Assembly: GCF_011043735.1 (NCBI RefSeq)
Contig: NZ_JAAKGV010000037.1
Span: forward strand, 1-35,410
Direction of reading: 5' to 3'
Source of the DNA: Methylobacterium sp. DB0501
GTDB taxonomy: Bacteria > Pseudomonadota > Alphaproteobacteria > Rhizobiales > Beijerinckiaceae
DNA length: 35,410 nt
In this document: piece by piece, positions 8,465 through 17,879 of the stretch
Layout of the letters: each line of letters opens with the position of its first letter
Numbering within the stretch: the stretch's first letter is position 1
The notes under the pieces: model-generated
The model's input: only the letters and a program-made list of their open reading frames with translations
Told to the model about the DNA's origin: nothing
Database searches by the model: none
Position numbers and translations under genes: made by a program

Positions 8465-8920
8465 TCAGATCGCACCGACCTGCCTCAACCCTTCGCCCAG
8501 CATCATCCCGGCCGCCACCGCCACGTTGAGCGAGCGCATCCCCGGGCGCAGCGGGATCGCCACCCGGGCATCGGCGTCGGCGTGAACGGCCTCCGGCACC
8601 CCGGCCGATTCGCGCCCGACCATCAGGCAGTCGCCATTCCTGAAGGCATGGGCGGTGTAGGGCACCGAGCCGTGCGTGGTGGCGAGCACCAGCCGGATCC
8701 CGGCCTCGCGCCGCCAGGCGTCGAAGGCGGCATAGGAGCGGTGGCGGGTGATCGCGACGTGGTCGAGATAGTCGAGGCCGGAGCGGCGCAGGTGGCGGTC
8801 CGAGACGTCGAACCCCGCCGGCTCGATGATCTCGACGGCGACGCCGAGGCAGGCAGCGAGACGCAGCATCGTGCCGGTATTCTGCGGGATGTCGGGCTGG
8901 TAGAGGGCGAGGCGCAGCAT
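8465..8920 (-). CDS. trmL: tRNA (cytidine/uridine-34-2'-O)-methyltransferase
   Basis: 151 residues, a minimal SPOUT-fold methyltransferase of the TrmL (YibK) type that 2'-O-methylates the wobble base of tRNA-Leu isoacceptors with S-adenosylmethionine. The diagnostic blocks are all present in order: LYQPDIPQNTGTMLRLAA at the N-terminus, then GRESAGVPE, then IPLRPGMRSLNVAVAAGMML, which form the trefoil-knot cofactor site. The length matches the family (about 157). It sits directly upstream of hemF and is divergent from the ABC exporter. Confidence 0.95.
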   Translation of the reverse strand: MLRLALYQPDIPQNTGTMLRLAACLGVAVEIIEPAGFDVSDRHLRRSGLDYLDHVAITRHRSYAAFDAWRREAGIRLVLATTHGSVPYTAHAFRNGDCLMVGRESAGVPEAVHADADARVAIPLRPGMRSLNVAVAAGMMLGEGLRQVGAI

Positions 8921-9058
8921 GGATCCGGCAATCTCCGGTCGGGGACGGTCGATTCGCGCGTCCCGGCATAGCCCCTCCCGCGGCCTGCGGCATCGCCCCC
9001 CGGTTGGCGGCGGGCGCCGACCTCATAGCTCAGGCGGCATCATCCCCAGGGAACCCGC

Positions 9059-10918
<1,860 letters not shown>

Positions 10919-10991
10919 ATCCTGCGAGCCCGTGGTACGCGACGGGGCCTGAGGCGTGAATGGGTCAGGCCCTCAGGTCAGGCTTCCCCCG

Positions 10992-11131
10992 CCCGCGACC
11001 TCGTCCTGATGTGCCGGCGAAGGGGAATCGTGCGCGATCGAAGAACGGTCGGCCTCGAAGAAGGGCTCCGGAGATCTCCGGAGCCCTTCTTCGAGGCTTG
11101 CTTCGCTCGCATCTCGGGACGAGGTCGCGGG
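10992..11131. repeat. Nested inverted repeat with 46-bp perfect palindrome
   Basis: The core at 11052-11097 is a perfect palindrome of 46 bp: GCCTCGAAGAAGGGCTCCGG to 11071, AGATCT at the centre, then the exact reverse complement. The outer arms CCCGCGACCTCGTCC (10992-11006) and GGACGAGGTCGCGGG (11117-11131) are also perfect 15-bp complements. The outer and inner centres are offset by 13 bp because the left spacer is longer. It could act as a bidirectional terminator for the convergent genes, or be a REP/MITE-type element. Confidence 0.85.
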
Positions 11132-11192
11132 TGGGAGAGGCGACGCCCGGGCGCCGGATCAGCGTCACTCCGACCGGGTTTCCATCCCCAGC

Positions 11193-11218
11193 CGCTCCCG
11201 GGCTTGAGCCGGGGAGCG
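11193..11218 (-). terminator. Hairpin downstream of bamE
   Basis: The arms CGCTCCC and GGGAGCG flank a short GC-rich loop, 20 bp after the bamE stop on the minus strand. There is no T-tract, which is common for high-GC alphaproteobacteria, so termination by this hairpin is inferred. Confidence 0.45.
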
Positions 11219-11238
11219 ACCGGGGCGGGGAGCGCCCC

Positions 11239-11703
11239 TTACCGTGCGTTGCCGAACGGCTCGAACTTGGTCAGGCCGCGCATCAGCTGGCCGAGGAAGG
11301 CCTGCTCGCCGCCGCTGGTCGGCGTGGTGCGGGAGATGAAGTCGAACACCTTTCCGTCCTGCTCGCCGTAGAGCGCCACGCGCTCGACCTTGAAGCCGGC
11401 GTTGAAGTACACCGCGAGGACGCGCTGGTCCTTCGGGCGCTCGCCCATGAACATCACCGTGCGCTGGGTGTTCTGGCTGATGTAGTACCAGGACTTGTTG
11501 CCGACGGTGGAGACGGTGGTCGGCGTACCGAGGAGCTGAAGCACCTGATCGGCACTGGCGCCCGGCCGTACCTGGGCGACGGCCGCGTCGTCGATGATGT
11601 AGCCGTGCCGGAACTCTTCGCCGATCACGCAGCCCGCGGCCGACAGACCGATCAGGCCGGCCGCGGCGAGGCGGAGGAGCGACGGTGTGAAGCGGCGCGG
11701 CAT
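11239..11703 (-). CDS. bamE: Outer-membrane assembly lipoprotein BamE (SmpA/OmlA)
   Basis: 154 residues. The signal peptide ends in a lipobox, LSAAGC, with Cys25 as the lipidated residue. The mature part holds the SmpA/OmlA fold: VRPGASADQVLQLLGTPTTVST, then SWYYISQNTQRTVMF and DQRVLAVYFNAGFKVERVALYG. BamE is a lipoprotein of the BAM complex, which folds beta-barrels into the outer membrane. ATG 11703 is preferred because GAGG lies 5 nt upstream; ATG 11721 is possible but has no such site. It diverges from the ubiquinol-cytochrome c chaperone gene, a conserved arrangement in alphaproteobacteria (recall). Confidence 0.93.
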   Translation of the reverse strand: MPRRFTPSLLRLAAAGLIGLSAAGCVIGEEFRHGYIIDDAAVAQVRPGASADQVLQLLGTPTTVSTVGNKSWYYISQNTQRTVMFMGERPKDQRVLAVYFNAGFKVERVALYGEQDGKVFDFISRTTPTSGGEQAFLGQLMRGLTKFEPFGNAR

Positions 11704-11996
11704 CGAGACCTCGGGAGACATGTGCGGGACGGTGTGACGGCCGACCGGAAGGCGGCCTTGCGCAAGAAGCGACCGTTGCCGTACCCCGGGGTTGTGGCGT
11801 TGGCAAGGCACGGCCAAGCTTCCGGCACGGCCAAGCTTCCGGCACGGCCAAGCTTCCGGCACGGCTGAGGTTCCGGCACGGCTGAGCTTCCGCCATGGGG
11901 CGACGCGTCGCCTCGCTGCGACGGCGATCCCGGCCGGTACAGAGTTTGTAAGCCTCGCGGACGGGCGGGGCGGTGCGGAAGGCGTGAGACACCCCG
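11704..11996. other. Divergent promoter region, bamE / cytochrome bc1 chaperone
   Basis: 293 bp without a gene. The promoters of both genes must lie here. Its middle is occupied by the five-copy 17-bp tandem repeat (11807-11891). I could not assign -35/-10 boxes with confidence. Confidence 0.5.
11807..11891. repeat. Five tandem copies of a 17-bp repeat
   Basis: The unit GGCACGGCCAAGCTTCC occurs three times exactly from 11807, followed by GGCACGGCTGAGGTTCC and GGCACGGCTGAGCTTCC. All five abut with no spacers. The array starts 104 bp from the bamE start and ends 105 bp from the chaperone start. Seventeen is not a multiple of three, which fits a non-coding minisatellite. Confidence 0.95.
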
Positions 11997-12569
11997 ATGA
12001 TCCGAAACCCCTTCCGCCGCGACAATGCCCGGATCCGCGCCATCGAGGCGTTGCATATCCGCATCAATGCCGGGGCCCGGGTGCCGGCACTCTACCTCGA
12101 TCTCGGGGTGCCCGACACGGTCGAGGGCCGCTTCGAGGCCCTGTGCCTGCACGTGGTGCTGGTGCTGCGCCACCTGCGGCGGCTGCCGCCCCCGGCGGCC
12201 GACATCGCCCAGGATCTGGTGAACTCGGTGTTCGAGCAGCTCGATTCGTCCCTGCGCGAGCTGGGCGTCGGCGACATGGGCGTCTCGAAGCGCATGAAGA
12301 AGCTGGCCCAGGCCTTCTACGGCCGCGCCGCCGCCTACGACGCCGCCCTCGATGCCGGCGACCGCGACGGGCTCGCGGTCGTGCTCGCCCGCAACGTGCT
12401 GGCGCGCGAGGAGACGGACGCCGCGCGAGATCGTTCAGCCCACGGGCTCGCCGACTACGTGGCGGCGGCCGATGCCGGCCTCGCGGCGACCGATCTCGAC
12501 GCCCTGATGGCCGAGGGCCCGGTCCTGCCCGACCCGTCGCGCTTCGCCGGTGGCCCGTCGCAGGTCTGA
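11997..12569 (+). CDS. Ubiquinol-cytochrome c chaperone family protein (CBP3-like)
   Basis: 190 residues. The family signature is visible in ALHIRINAGARVPALYLDLGVPDTVEGRFEALCLHVVLVLRHLRR, followed by LVNSVFEQLDSSLRELGVGDMGVSKRMKKLAQAFYGR. This corresponds to the Pfam ubiquinol-cytochrome c chaperone domain, whose mitochondrial member Cbp3 assists cytochrome b synthesis and bc1 assembly. The bacterial role is inferred from homology. The first ATG is used. The gene starts the plus-strand run leading into yceD and plsX, with a gap of about 150 bp to yceD. Confidence 0.9.
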   Translation: MIRNPFRRDNARIRAIEALHIRINAGARVPALYLDLGVPDTVEGRFEALCLHVVLVLRHLRRLPPPAADIAQDLVNSVFEQLDSSLRELGVGDMGVSKRMKKLAQAFYGRAAAYDAALDAGDRDGLAVVLARNVLAREETDAARDRSAHGLADYVAAADAGLAATDLDALMAEGPVLPDPSRFAGGPSQV

Positions 12570-12722
12570 CACGGCGATATCCTCTTGAACCTCCTGCCGT
12601 TACCCCTTGCGCCGGGGCGGACCGAAGGGCATCTCGGGACGATCGGGCCCGACCGCGCGAGAGCGCCCATGACGGCTGCCGCGCCCGCTCCGCCCGCCTC
12701 AAGCATCCGGAAAGGAGCCCCC

Positions 12723-13229
12723 ATGACCCCCGACAGCGTCGGCCCGTTCTCCCGCCCGACCCTGGTCGAGCGCACCTTGAAGACCGGCCAGCCGGTCACC
12801 GTCGAGGCGACCGAGGCGGAGCGCGCCGCGCTCGCCCGCGATTTCGGACTGCCGGGGATCGCGCGGCTCACCGGCACCTTCCGGCTCTCCGGCTCGCTGC
12901 ACCGGCTCCAGGTCACCGGCACCGTCGAGGCGGCGGTGACCCAGACCTGCGTCGTCACCCTCGAGCCGTTCGACAGCACCGTCACCGAGAAGGTGGACGT
13001 CGATTTCGCCGACCAGGACGCCTTCGCGGGCACGCCGGCGGAGGATGCCGACATCCCCGATCCGATCGTCAACGGCCGCATCGACCTCGGCAGCCTGACG
13101 GCCGAGTTCCTGGCGCTCGGCCTCGATCCCTATCCGCGAAAAGACGGCGTCGCCTTCGAGCCGCCGGCGGAGGCGGCGGAGGAGACGCCGTTTTCCGCGC
13201 TCCAGACCCTGAAGGGAAACGACGGCTGA
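12723..13229 (+). CDS. DUF177 / YceD family protein
   Basis: 168 residues. The YceD pattern is visible: LTGTFRLSGSLHRLQVTGTVEAAVTQTCVVTLEPFDSTVTEKVDVDF with its single conserved Cys, an acidic stretch EDADIPDPIVNGRIDLGSLTAEFLALGLDPYPRK, and a C-terminal LQTLKG end. Members are linked to 23S rRNA accumulation and precede rpmF/plsX in many genomes. Here rpmF is absent and plsX follows after about 145 bp. The start is ATG 12723 with AAAGGAG 5 nt upstream; frame further upstream shows no similarity. Confidence 0.92.
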   Translation: MTPDSVGPFSRPTLVERTLKTGQPVTVEATEAERAALARDFGLPGIARLTGTFRLSGSLHRLQVTGTVEAAVTQTCVVTLEPFDSTVTEKVDVDFADQDAFAGTPAEDADIPDPIVNGRIDLGSLTAEFLALGLDPYPRKDGVAFEPPAEAAEETPFSALQTLKGNDG

Positions 13230-13373
13230 CGCCGCCGCCGGACGAACGGCTTCAGAATTCGTTTGCGGCGCGGCGCCGGGTCGCTATTTTCCGCCGCGCC
13301 GCGGACCCGCGCATCGCCCCATGCGTCATTCCCCTGTCCCCGGCGGATCGTTAAGAGGCTGTTCGACACCCCC

Positions 13374-14408
13374 ATGTCCCAGAGAGTGCGCATCTCGCTC
13401 GACGCGATGGGCGGCGATCACGGCCCCTCGACGGTCGTGCCCGGTGCGGGGCTCGCCCGCGAGCGCCACCCCGAGACGACCTTCCTGATGTTCGGCGATG
13501 AGGCGGTGCTCACTCCCCTGGTCGCGGCCGAGCCGCGCCTGAAGGGCGCGGTCGAGATCCGCCACACCACTGTGTCGGTGGCGATGGACGAGAAACCGAG
13601 CCAGGCGGTACGCTCCGGCCGCGGCAAGTCGTCGATGTGGAAGGCGATCCAGGCAGTGCGCGACGGCGAGGCCGATGCCGCCGTCTCGGCCGGCAATACC
13701 GGCGCGCTGATGGCGATGTCGAAGATCTGCCTCAAGACGATGTCGCATATCGAGCGCCCGGCCATCGCCTGCCTGTGGCCGACGGTGCGGGGCGAGAGCG
13801 TGGTGCTCGACGTCGGCGCCACCATCGGCACCGACGCCAACCACCTCGTCGACATGGCGGTGATGGGCGCCGCGATGGCCCGTATCGTGTTCGACCTCGA
13901 CCGGCCGACGGTCGGGCTCCTCAATGTCGGCACCGAGGAGATGAAGGGCAACGAGGCGGTCAAGGAGGCCGCCCGGATGCTGCGCGAATCCGACCTGCCG
14001 GGGCTGGCCTATCACGGCTTCGTCGAGGGCACCGATCTCGGCCGCGGTACCGTCGACGTGGTGGTGACGGAAGGGTTCACCGGCAACATCGCGCTGAAGA
14101 CCGCCGAGGGCACGGCGAAGCAGATCGCCGCATACCTGAAGGGCGCGATGGGCCGCACTCTGATGGCGAAGATCGGCTACCTGTTCGCCCGCGGCGCCTT
14201 CCGGGCCCTGCGCGAGAAGATGAACCCGAGCCGGGCCAATGGCGGCGTGTTCCTCGGGCTCGAGGGCATCGTCATCAAGAGCCACGGCGCCGCCGACGCC
14301 GAGGGCTTCGCCGCTGCCGTCGATCTCGCCTACGACATGGCCCGCCACGACCTGATGCGGACGATCCGGGAGCGCCTCGACGCGACGCCGGCACAGGCTT
14401 CGGTTTAG
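13374..14408 (+). CDS. plsX: Phosphate acyltransferase PlsX
   Basis: 344 residues. PlsX makes acyl-phosphate from acyl-ACP, the first step toward phosphatidic acid through PlsY. Family blocks: ISLDAMGGDHGPSTVVPGA at the N-terminus, SAGNTGALMAMSKICLKT, the GVLDVGAT-like VVLDVGATIGTDANHLVDMAVMG, PTVGLLNVGTEEMKGNE, YHGFVEGTDLGRGTVDVVVTEGFTGNIALKT, and NGGVFLGLEGIVIKSHGAAD near the C-terminus. It is a peripheral membrane enzyme. The start MSQRVRISLDAMGG at 13374 fits the family N-terminus. fabH follows 11 bp downstream, indicating cotranscription. Confidence 0.97.
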   Translation: MSQRVRISLDAMGGDHGPSTVVPGAGLARERHPETTFLMFGDEAVLTPLVAAEPRLKGAVEIRHTTVSVAMDEKPSQAVRSGRGKSSMWKAIQAVRDGEADAAVSAGNTGALMAMSKICLKTMSHIERPAIACLWPTVRGESVVLDVGATIGTDANHLVDMAVMGAAMARIVFDLDRPTVGLLNVGTEEMKGNEAVKEAARMLRESDLPGLAYHGFVEGTDLGRGTVDVVVTEGFTGNIALKTAEGTAKQIAAYLKGAMGRTLMAKIGYLFARGAFRALREKMNPSRANGGVFLGLEGIVIKSHGAADAEGFAAAVDLAYDMARHDLMRTIRERLDATPAQASV

Positions 14409-14419
14409 GAGGACGCATC

Positions 14420-15397
14420 ATGACCCGCCTTCGCTCGGTGGTGCGGGGCTGCGGCTCCTACCTGCCGCGGACGACCGTCACCAACGACGACCTCGCCGCC
14501 CGGGTCGACACCTCGGACGACTGGATCATCCAGCGCACCGGCATCCGCCAGCGCCACATCGCCGAACCCGACGAGACCACCTCGGTCCTCGGCATCAAGG
14601 CGGCGCAGAACGCCCTGAGCAATGCCGGCATCGATCCCTCGACGATCGACCTCGTGATCTGCGCGACCTCGACGCCGGACCACACCTTCCCGTCGACCGC
14701 AACCCAGATCCAGGCCGGGCTCGGCATCCAGAGAGGCGCCGCCTTCGACCTCCAGGCGGTCTGCGCCGGCTTCGTCTACGCGGTCGCCACCGCCGACAAG
14801 TTCCTGACCACGGGCTCGGCCACCCGCGCCCTCGTCGTCGGCGCCGAGACCTTTTCGCGATTGCTCGACTGGGAGGACCGCACCACCTGCGTGCTGTTCG
14901 GCGACGGCGCCGGCGCCCTGGTGCTGGAAGCCCAACCCGGCGAGGGTCACTCCGGAGACCGCGGCGTGCTGACGAGCCAGCTCAGGGCCGACGGCCGCCA
15001 CCGCGAGAAGCTCTACGTCGATGGCGGGCCGGGCTCGACCGGGACCACCGGCAAGCTGCGCATGGTCGGCAAGGAGGTGTTTCGCTTCGCCGTCGGCTCG
15101 GTCACCGACGTGATCGCGCAGGCCTTCGAGGCCACCGGCACCACCGCCGACGACCTCGACTGGTTCGTGCCGCACCAGGCCAACCGGCGTATCATCGAGG
15201 CCTCGGCCGACAAGCTCGGTATCGCCCGCGAGAAGGTGGTGCTGACGGTGGATCGCCACGGCAACACCTCCGCGGCCTCGATCCCGTTGGCCCTCGATGC
15301 TGCCTGCCAGGACGGCCGGATCAAGCGCGGCGACCTCGTGATGATCGAGGCGATCGGCGGCGGCTTCACCTGGGGCAGCGCGCTGATCCGCTGGTAA
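14420..15397 (+). CDS. fabH: Beta-ketoacyl-ACP synthase III (FabH)
   Basis: 325 residues. FabH condenses acetyl-CoA with malonyl-ACP to start type II fatty-acid synthesis. The catalytic triad is visible as Cys115 (DLQAVCAGFVYAV), His252 (WFVPHQANRRI) and Asn282 (DRHGNTSAAS), the same order and spacing as E. coli C112/H244/N274. The glycine-rich C-terminus GGGFTWGSALIRW is typical. The start is the ATG at 14420 with AGGAGG 8 nt upstream. It is coupled to plsX, tying fatty acid initiation to phospholipid synthesis. Confidence 0.97.
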   Translation: MTRLRSVVRGCGSYLPRTTVTNDDLAARVDTSDDWIIQRTGIRQRHIAEPDETTSVLGIKAAQNALSNAGIDPSTIDLVICATSTPDHTFPSTATQIQAGLGIQRGAAFDLQAVCAGFVYAVATADKFLTTGSATRALVVGAETFSRLLDWEDRTTCVLFGDGAGALVLEAQPGEGHSGDRGVLTSQLRADGRHREKLYVDGGPGSTGTTGKLRMVGKEVFRFAVGSVTDVIAQAFEATGTTADDLDWFVPHQANRRIIEASADKLGIAREKVVLTVDRHGNTSAASIPLALDAACQDGRIKRGDLVMIEAIGGGFTWGSALIRW

Positions 15398-15525
15398 GCC
15401 GGCCGGGCGGACCGGCAGGTCGCACTCGGCCAACTCCCTTGGGCCAAGTCCCTGGGCCAAGTCCCCTCGGTCGGCTCGCCCGGCAAGGCTTCCGACAAAG
15501 TACCCGGGAACCCGCCCGGCGCCCG

Positions 15526-15554
15526 TTGACCCGGCGCGCATCGCCGATTAGCGT
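15526..15554 (+). promoter_or_regulatory. Candidate sigma-70-type promoter for ihfA
   Basis: TTGACC at 15526-15531 and TAGCGT at 15549-15554 are separated by 17 bp, matching the alphaproteobacterial housekeeping pattern at the -35 better than at the -10. It lies about 55 bp upstream of the ihfA start in a 211-bp gap, so ihfA-merR may have its own promoter in addition to read-through from fabH. Confidence 0.4.
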
Positions 15555-15608
15555 GCGCGATCATAGACATACGTTATTTCGCGATTCAGCCGCCGGGGGA
15601 GCAGCACG

Positions 15609-15926
15609 ATGGCAGGCAAGACGGTCACGCGGGCCGATCTGAGCGAGGCCGTCTACCAGCGGGTCGGCCTGTCGCGGACGGAATCGGCCGCCCTGGTGGA
15701 GACGGTGCTGTCGGAGATCTGCGGCTGCCTCTCGGCCGGCGAGACCGTGAAGCTGTCCTCGTTCGGCTCCTTCGTGGTGCGCGACAAGGGCAAGCGGGTC
15801 GGCCGCAACCCGAAGACCGGCGTCGAGGTGGCGATCGAGCCGCGTCGCGTCATGGTGTTCAAGCCCTCGAACGTGCTGAAGGCCCGCATCAACGGCGATG
15901 CCGCCCCGGACGACGACGAAGGGTGA
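15609..15926 (+). CDS. ihfA: Integration host factor alpha subunit
   Basis: 105 residues, a HU/IHF-fold DNA-bending protein. The IHF-alpha features are clear: VTRADLSEAVYQRVGLSRTESAALVETVLSEI (dimer helices), VKLSSFGSFVVRDKGKRVGRNPKTG with the intercalating proline arm, and the body VAIEPRRVMVFKPSNVLKARIN. It forms a heterodimer with IhfB and assists sigma-54 promoters and replication. The RBS GGGGGAGCA precedes the ATG. merR follows 35 bp downstream, a conserved alphaproteobacterial order. The C-terminus ends in an acidic tail (DDDEG). Confidence 0.96.
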   Translation: MAGKTVTRADLSEAVYQRVGLSRTESAALVETVLSEICGCLSAGETVKLSSFGSFVVRDKGKRVGRNPKTGVEVAIEPRRVMVFKPSNVLKARINGDAAPDDDEG

Positions 15927-15961
15927 GCCGCCTCCGCGCGGGCTGAGGCAGGATCGGGCCG

Positions 15962-16480
15962 ATGACCGGGATGCCGATCGAGGACGAGGGGCTGTCCGGA
16001 TCCGGCGGGAGCGACGCCCCCGTCCGAGCGCTCCTGCCTGAAAAGGAGCCCGGTGCCTTCCGGACGATCGGCGAGGTCGCCGAGCACCTCGACCTGCCCC
16101 AGCACGTGCTGCGGTTCTGGGAGACCCGCTTCACCCAGGTCCGCCCCCTCAAGCGCGGCGGCAACCGGCGCTACTACCGCCCGGACGACGTCGACCTTTT
16201 GCGCGGCATCCGCCGCCTCCTCTACGGCCAGGGCTATACGATCCGGGGCGCCCAGCGGATCTTGCGCGAGCGCGGCATGCGCTTCGTCCAGGCGGTCGGC
16301 CGCGGCGAGCAGGTCGCCCCGGCCTTCGTCGAATCCGACCAGGAGCCGGAGGTCGACGCCGCCCCGACGCCGCTCGGGCGCGCCGACCGGGCGAGCCTGA
16401 ATGCGGTGCTCGATGAGTTGCGCGCGTGCCGGCGACAGCTGGCGCGCCTGACGCCGGCGCGGACCGAGCCGGATCGCTGA
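15962..16480 (+). CDS. MerR-family transcriptional regulator
   Basis: 172 residues. The winged-helix MerR DNA-binding domain occupies about residues 35-105: FRTIGEVAEHLDLPQHVLRFWETRFTQVRPLKRGGNRRYYRPDDVDLLRGIRRLLYGQGYTIRGAQRILRE (quoted in two blocks of the domain). The C-terminal part is short and has one Cys only, so a metal-sensing thiol site is unlikely. Orthologues sit after ihfA in many alphaproteobacteria, often followed by a tRNA-Pro gene; no tRNA is seen here. The ligand and targets are unknown. ATG 15962 is used; ATG 15971 is also possible. Confidence 0.92.
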   Translation: MTGMPIEDEGLSGSGGSDAPVRALLPEKEPGAFRTIGEVAEHLDLPQHVLRFWETRFTQVRPLKRGGNRRYYRPDDVDLLRGIRRLLYGQGYTIRGAQRILRERGMRFVQAVGRGEQVAPAFVESDQEPEVDAAPTPLGRADRASLNAVLDELRACRRQLARLTPARTEPDR

Positions 16481-16534
16481 TCCGGAGCGGCCGGCGCGAA
16501 ATGAACCGCTGCCCCGTCGCCGCGTTACGCGCAC

Positions 16535-16984
16535 ATGGCCGAACCCCGCCGTCACGCTTCACCGACCACCGAGCTGATCGCGCGGCTGATGCGCGTCGTC
16601 CGCACCTGCCCGGAAGCCACGGCCGACGTGCTCGAACTGGTGCTGCTGGTGAGCCAGATCGAGGCGATCCCCGTGGTCGACCGCGACTATCGCGACGCCA
16701 AGCGGGTGATCGCGCGGCTGCGCCAGCCGCTCTGGGACATGACGCCGGACCAGCGCGCGGTGCTGCGCCGGGCCGCCGACACGATCCGGGACGCCTGCCG
16801 CCTGCGCGACGCCGACATCCCGGCCGACCCGATCGGCGATGCCGGCGAGCGGGCGCGGATCGAGCGCGGCCTCGCCTCGGCCCTTGCGGGCGAGTTCACG
16901 CCGGCCCAGATTGCCCGGGTGACGGGCGCCGCCCTGGCGGTGCTGCAGGCGGCGCAGGGCGACGAGCCGGGGGAGGGGGCGTGA
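16535..16984 (+). CDS. Hypothetical protein, translationally coupled to a small membrane protein
   Basis: 149 residues, not recognised. It is predicted mostly alpha-helical, soluble and rich in Ala/Arg/Asp, with no signal peptide or TM segment. Visible stretches are TTELIARLMRVVRTCPEATADVLELVLLVSQIEAIPVVDRDYRDAKRVI and a C-terminal helix FTPAQIARVTGAALAVLQAA. There is no clear Shine-Dalgarno before ATG 16535. The stop codon overlaps the start of the next small gene (TGATG), which supports this being a real gene. It follows merR by 54 bp in the same direction. Confidence 0.6.
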   Translation: MAEPRRHASPTTELIARLMRVVRTCPEATADVLELVLLVSQIEAIPVVDRDYRDAKRVIARLRQPLWDMTPDQRAVLRRAADTIRDACRLRDADIPADPIGDAGERARIERGLASALAGEFTPAQIARVTGAALAVLQAAQGDEPGEGA

Positions 16985-17088
16985 TGATCGGCGACTATCC
17001 GGTCGAAGGCCGGGGCTACTGGATCTGGATCGGCGGCGTGGCGCTGCTCGGGCTGTTCAACCTGTTCGTGATGCTGGTGCTGCACTGA
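16984..17088 (+). CDS. 34-residue single-span membrane protein
   Basis: MIGDYPVEGRGYWIWIGG then VALLGLFNLFVMLVLH. The ATG overlaps the previous stop by one base (TGATG at 16982-16986), a hallmark of translational coupling. The first 10-12 residues are polar and aromatic; residues about 13-33 form one hydrophobic helix ending at the C-terminal His. Too short for usual gene calling. It could be a small regulator or accessory subunit of a membrane complex, but there is no family match by eye. The coupling is the main support. Confidence 0.55.
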   Translation: MIGDYPVEGRGYWIWIGGVALLGLFNLFVMLVLH

Positions 17089-17185
17089 CGCGGCGCTCCC
17101 CGACGGAACCCGCATCCCGGGCCCTCGACGGCGCCCGGCCCGCTCCCCACATGCGGCCGGCACCCCTCGGAGAGCTATCAGCCCC

Positions 17186-17677
17186 ATGCTTCGCCTTTCT
17201 CGGACCAGCCCCTTCCGCCCGACCCTGGCGCTCGCCGTCCTGATGGCCGCCGGGCCCGTGCTGGCCGCCGGCCCCGTCCTCGCGCAGGCCGCCAAGGTCC
17301 GCGAGCACACCGTCGCCTCCGGCAAGCAGGTCCGGCTCGTGATGGTGCCGAACCTGAAGAAGGATTGCTCGCTCGGGCCGCAGCCCGAGCTGAAGGTGAC
17401 GAGCCCGCCGAAGAACGGCGCCCTGATCCAGCGCGCCGGCAAGGTGAAGACGCCCGCCACCTATCGCTGCCCGAACGTCGACGCCAACGTGCAGGCCCTG
17501 TTCTACGAGAGCAAGGCCGGGTTCACCGGCAACGACGAGGTGACCGTGGAGATCAAGGGCACCGACGGCAACGTGAGCACCCAGACCATCAAGCTGACGG
17601 TCGGCCCCGCCGGGACCAAGGAGGGCGCCAAGGACGCGCCGAAGGACGGCGCCAAGAAGGACACCACCGACCTCTGA
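17186..17677 (+). CDS. Secreted protein of unknown function with Ig-like repeat character
   Basis: 163 residues. A Sec signal peptide ends about residue 34; it contains a duplicated AAGPVL unit. The mature region has beta-rich patterns (HTVASGKQVRLVMVPNLKKDCSLGPQPELKVTSPPKNGAL, then ALFYESKAGFTGNDEVTVEIKGTDGNVSTQTIKLTV) like a bacterial Ig/cadherin-type fold. Two Cys (in KKDCSL and TYRCPN) could form a disulphide in the periplasm. The tail is Lys/Asp/Ala-rich (KEGAKDAPKDGAKKD). Function is not assignable. The gene is flanked by a possible terminator at 17721-17748. Confidence 0.7.
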   Translation: MLRLSRTSPFRPTLALAVLMAAGPVLAAGPVLAQAAKVREHTVASGKQVRLVMVPNLKKDCSLGPQPELKVTSPPKNGALIQRAGKVKTPATYRCPNVDANVQALFYESKAGFTGNDEVTVEIKGTDGNVSTQTIKLTVGPAGTKEGAKDAPKDGAKKDTTDL

Positions 17678-17720
17678 GGCAGGCCGGCCCCGCGCCCCGC
17701 GCGGGATACGAAACGAAGCG

Positions 17721-17748
17721 GGAACGGCGGTGACGCCGCCGGCGTTCC
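17721..17748 (+). terminator. Bulged hairpin after the secreted-protein gene
   Basis: Stem GGAACG/CGTTCC plus GCGG/CCGC with a three-base bulge, followed by TTATCC, 44 bp past the stop codon at 17677. The T-rich tail is weak, so this is a moderate terminator candidate. Confidence 0.4.
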
Positions 17749-17879
17749 TTATCCGTCTCGCGGAGTCCGACGGCGCTTCGGGGGGTGTGGAGAAACCGGA
17801 ACAGGCGTGTCCTTTACGGCACAGCGCCGGTGCGTCACCGGCTTCGGCCTTGGCGCACTTACGACTTTCCCGGCCGCTT

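Larger units (their letters stand above)
10919..11238. other. Convergent intergenic region rich in inverted repeats
   Basis: 320 bp between the ends of the ABC exporter (+) and bamE (-). No credible gene. It holds the nested inverted repeat at 10992-11131 and a separate hairpin at 11193-11218. Short open frames here are by-products: the palindrome translates to the same peptide on both strands. Confidence 0.7.

Noticed and set aside
11807..11891. CRISPR array
   Set aside because: The 17-bp units abut without spacers, so this is a minisatellite.
16481..16534. tRNA gene after merR
   Set aside because: A tRNA-Pro is often found at this place in alphaproteobacteria, but no cloverleaf or CCA-proximal acceptor is visible.
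17851..17870. Alternative sigma-54 site TGGCGCACTTACGACTTTCC
   Set aside because: The -24 element is degenerate and the -12 lacks TTGC; the site at 17880 fits much better.
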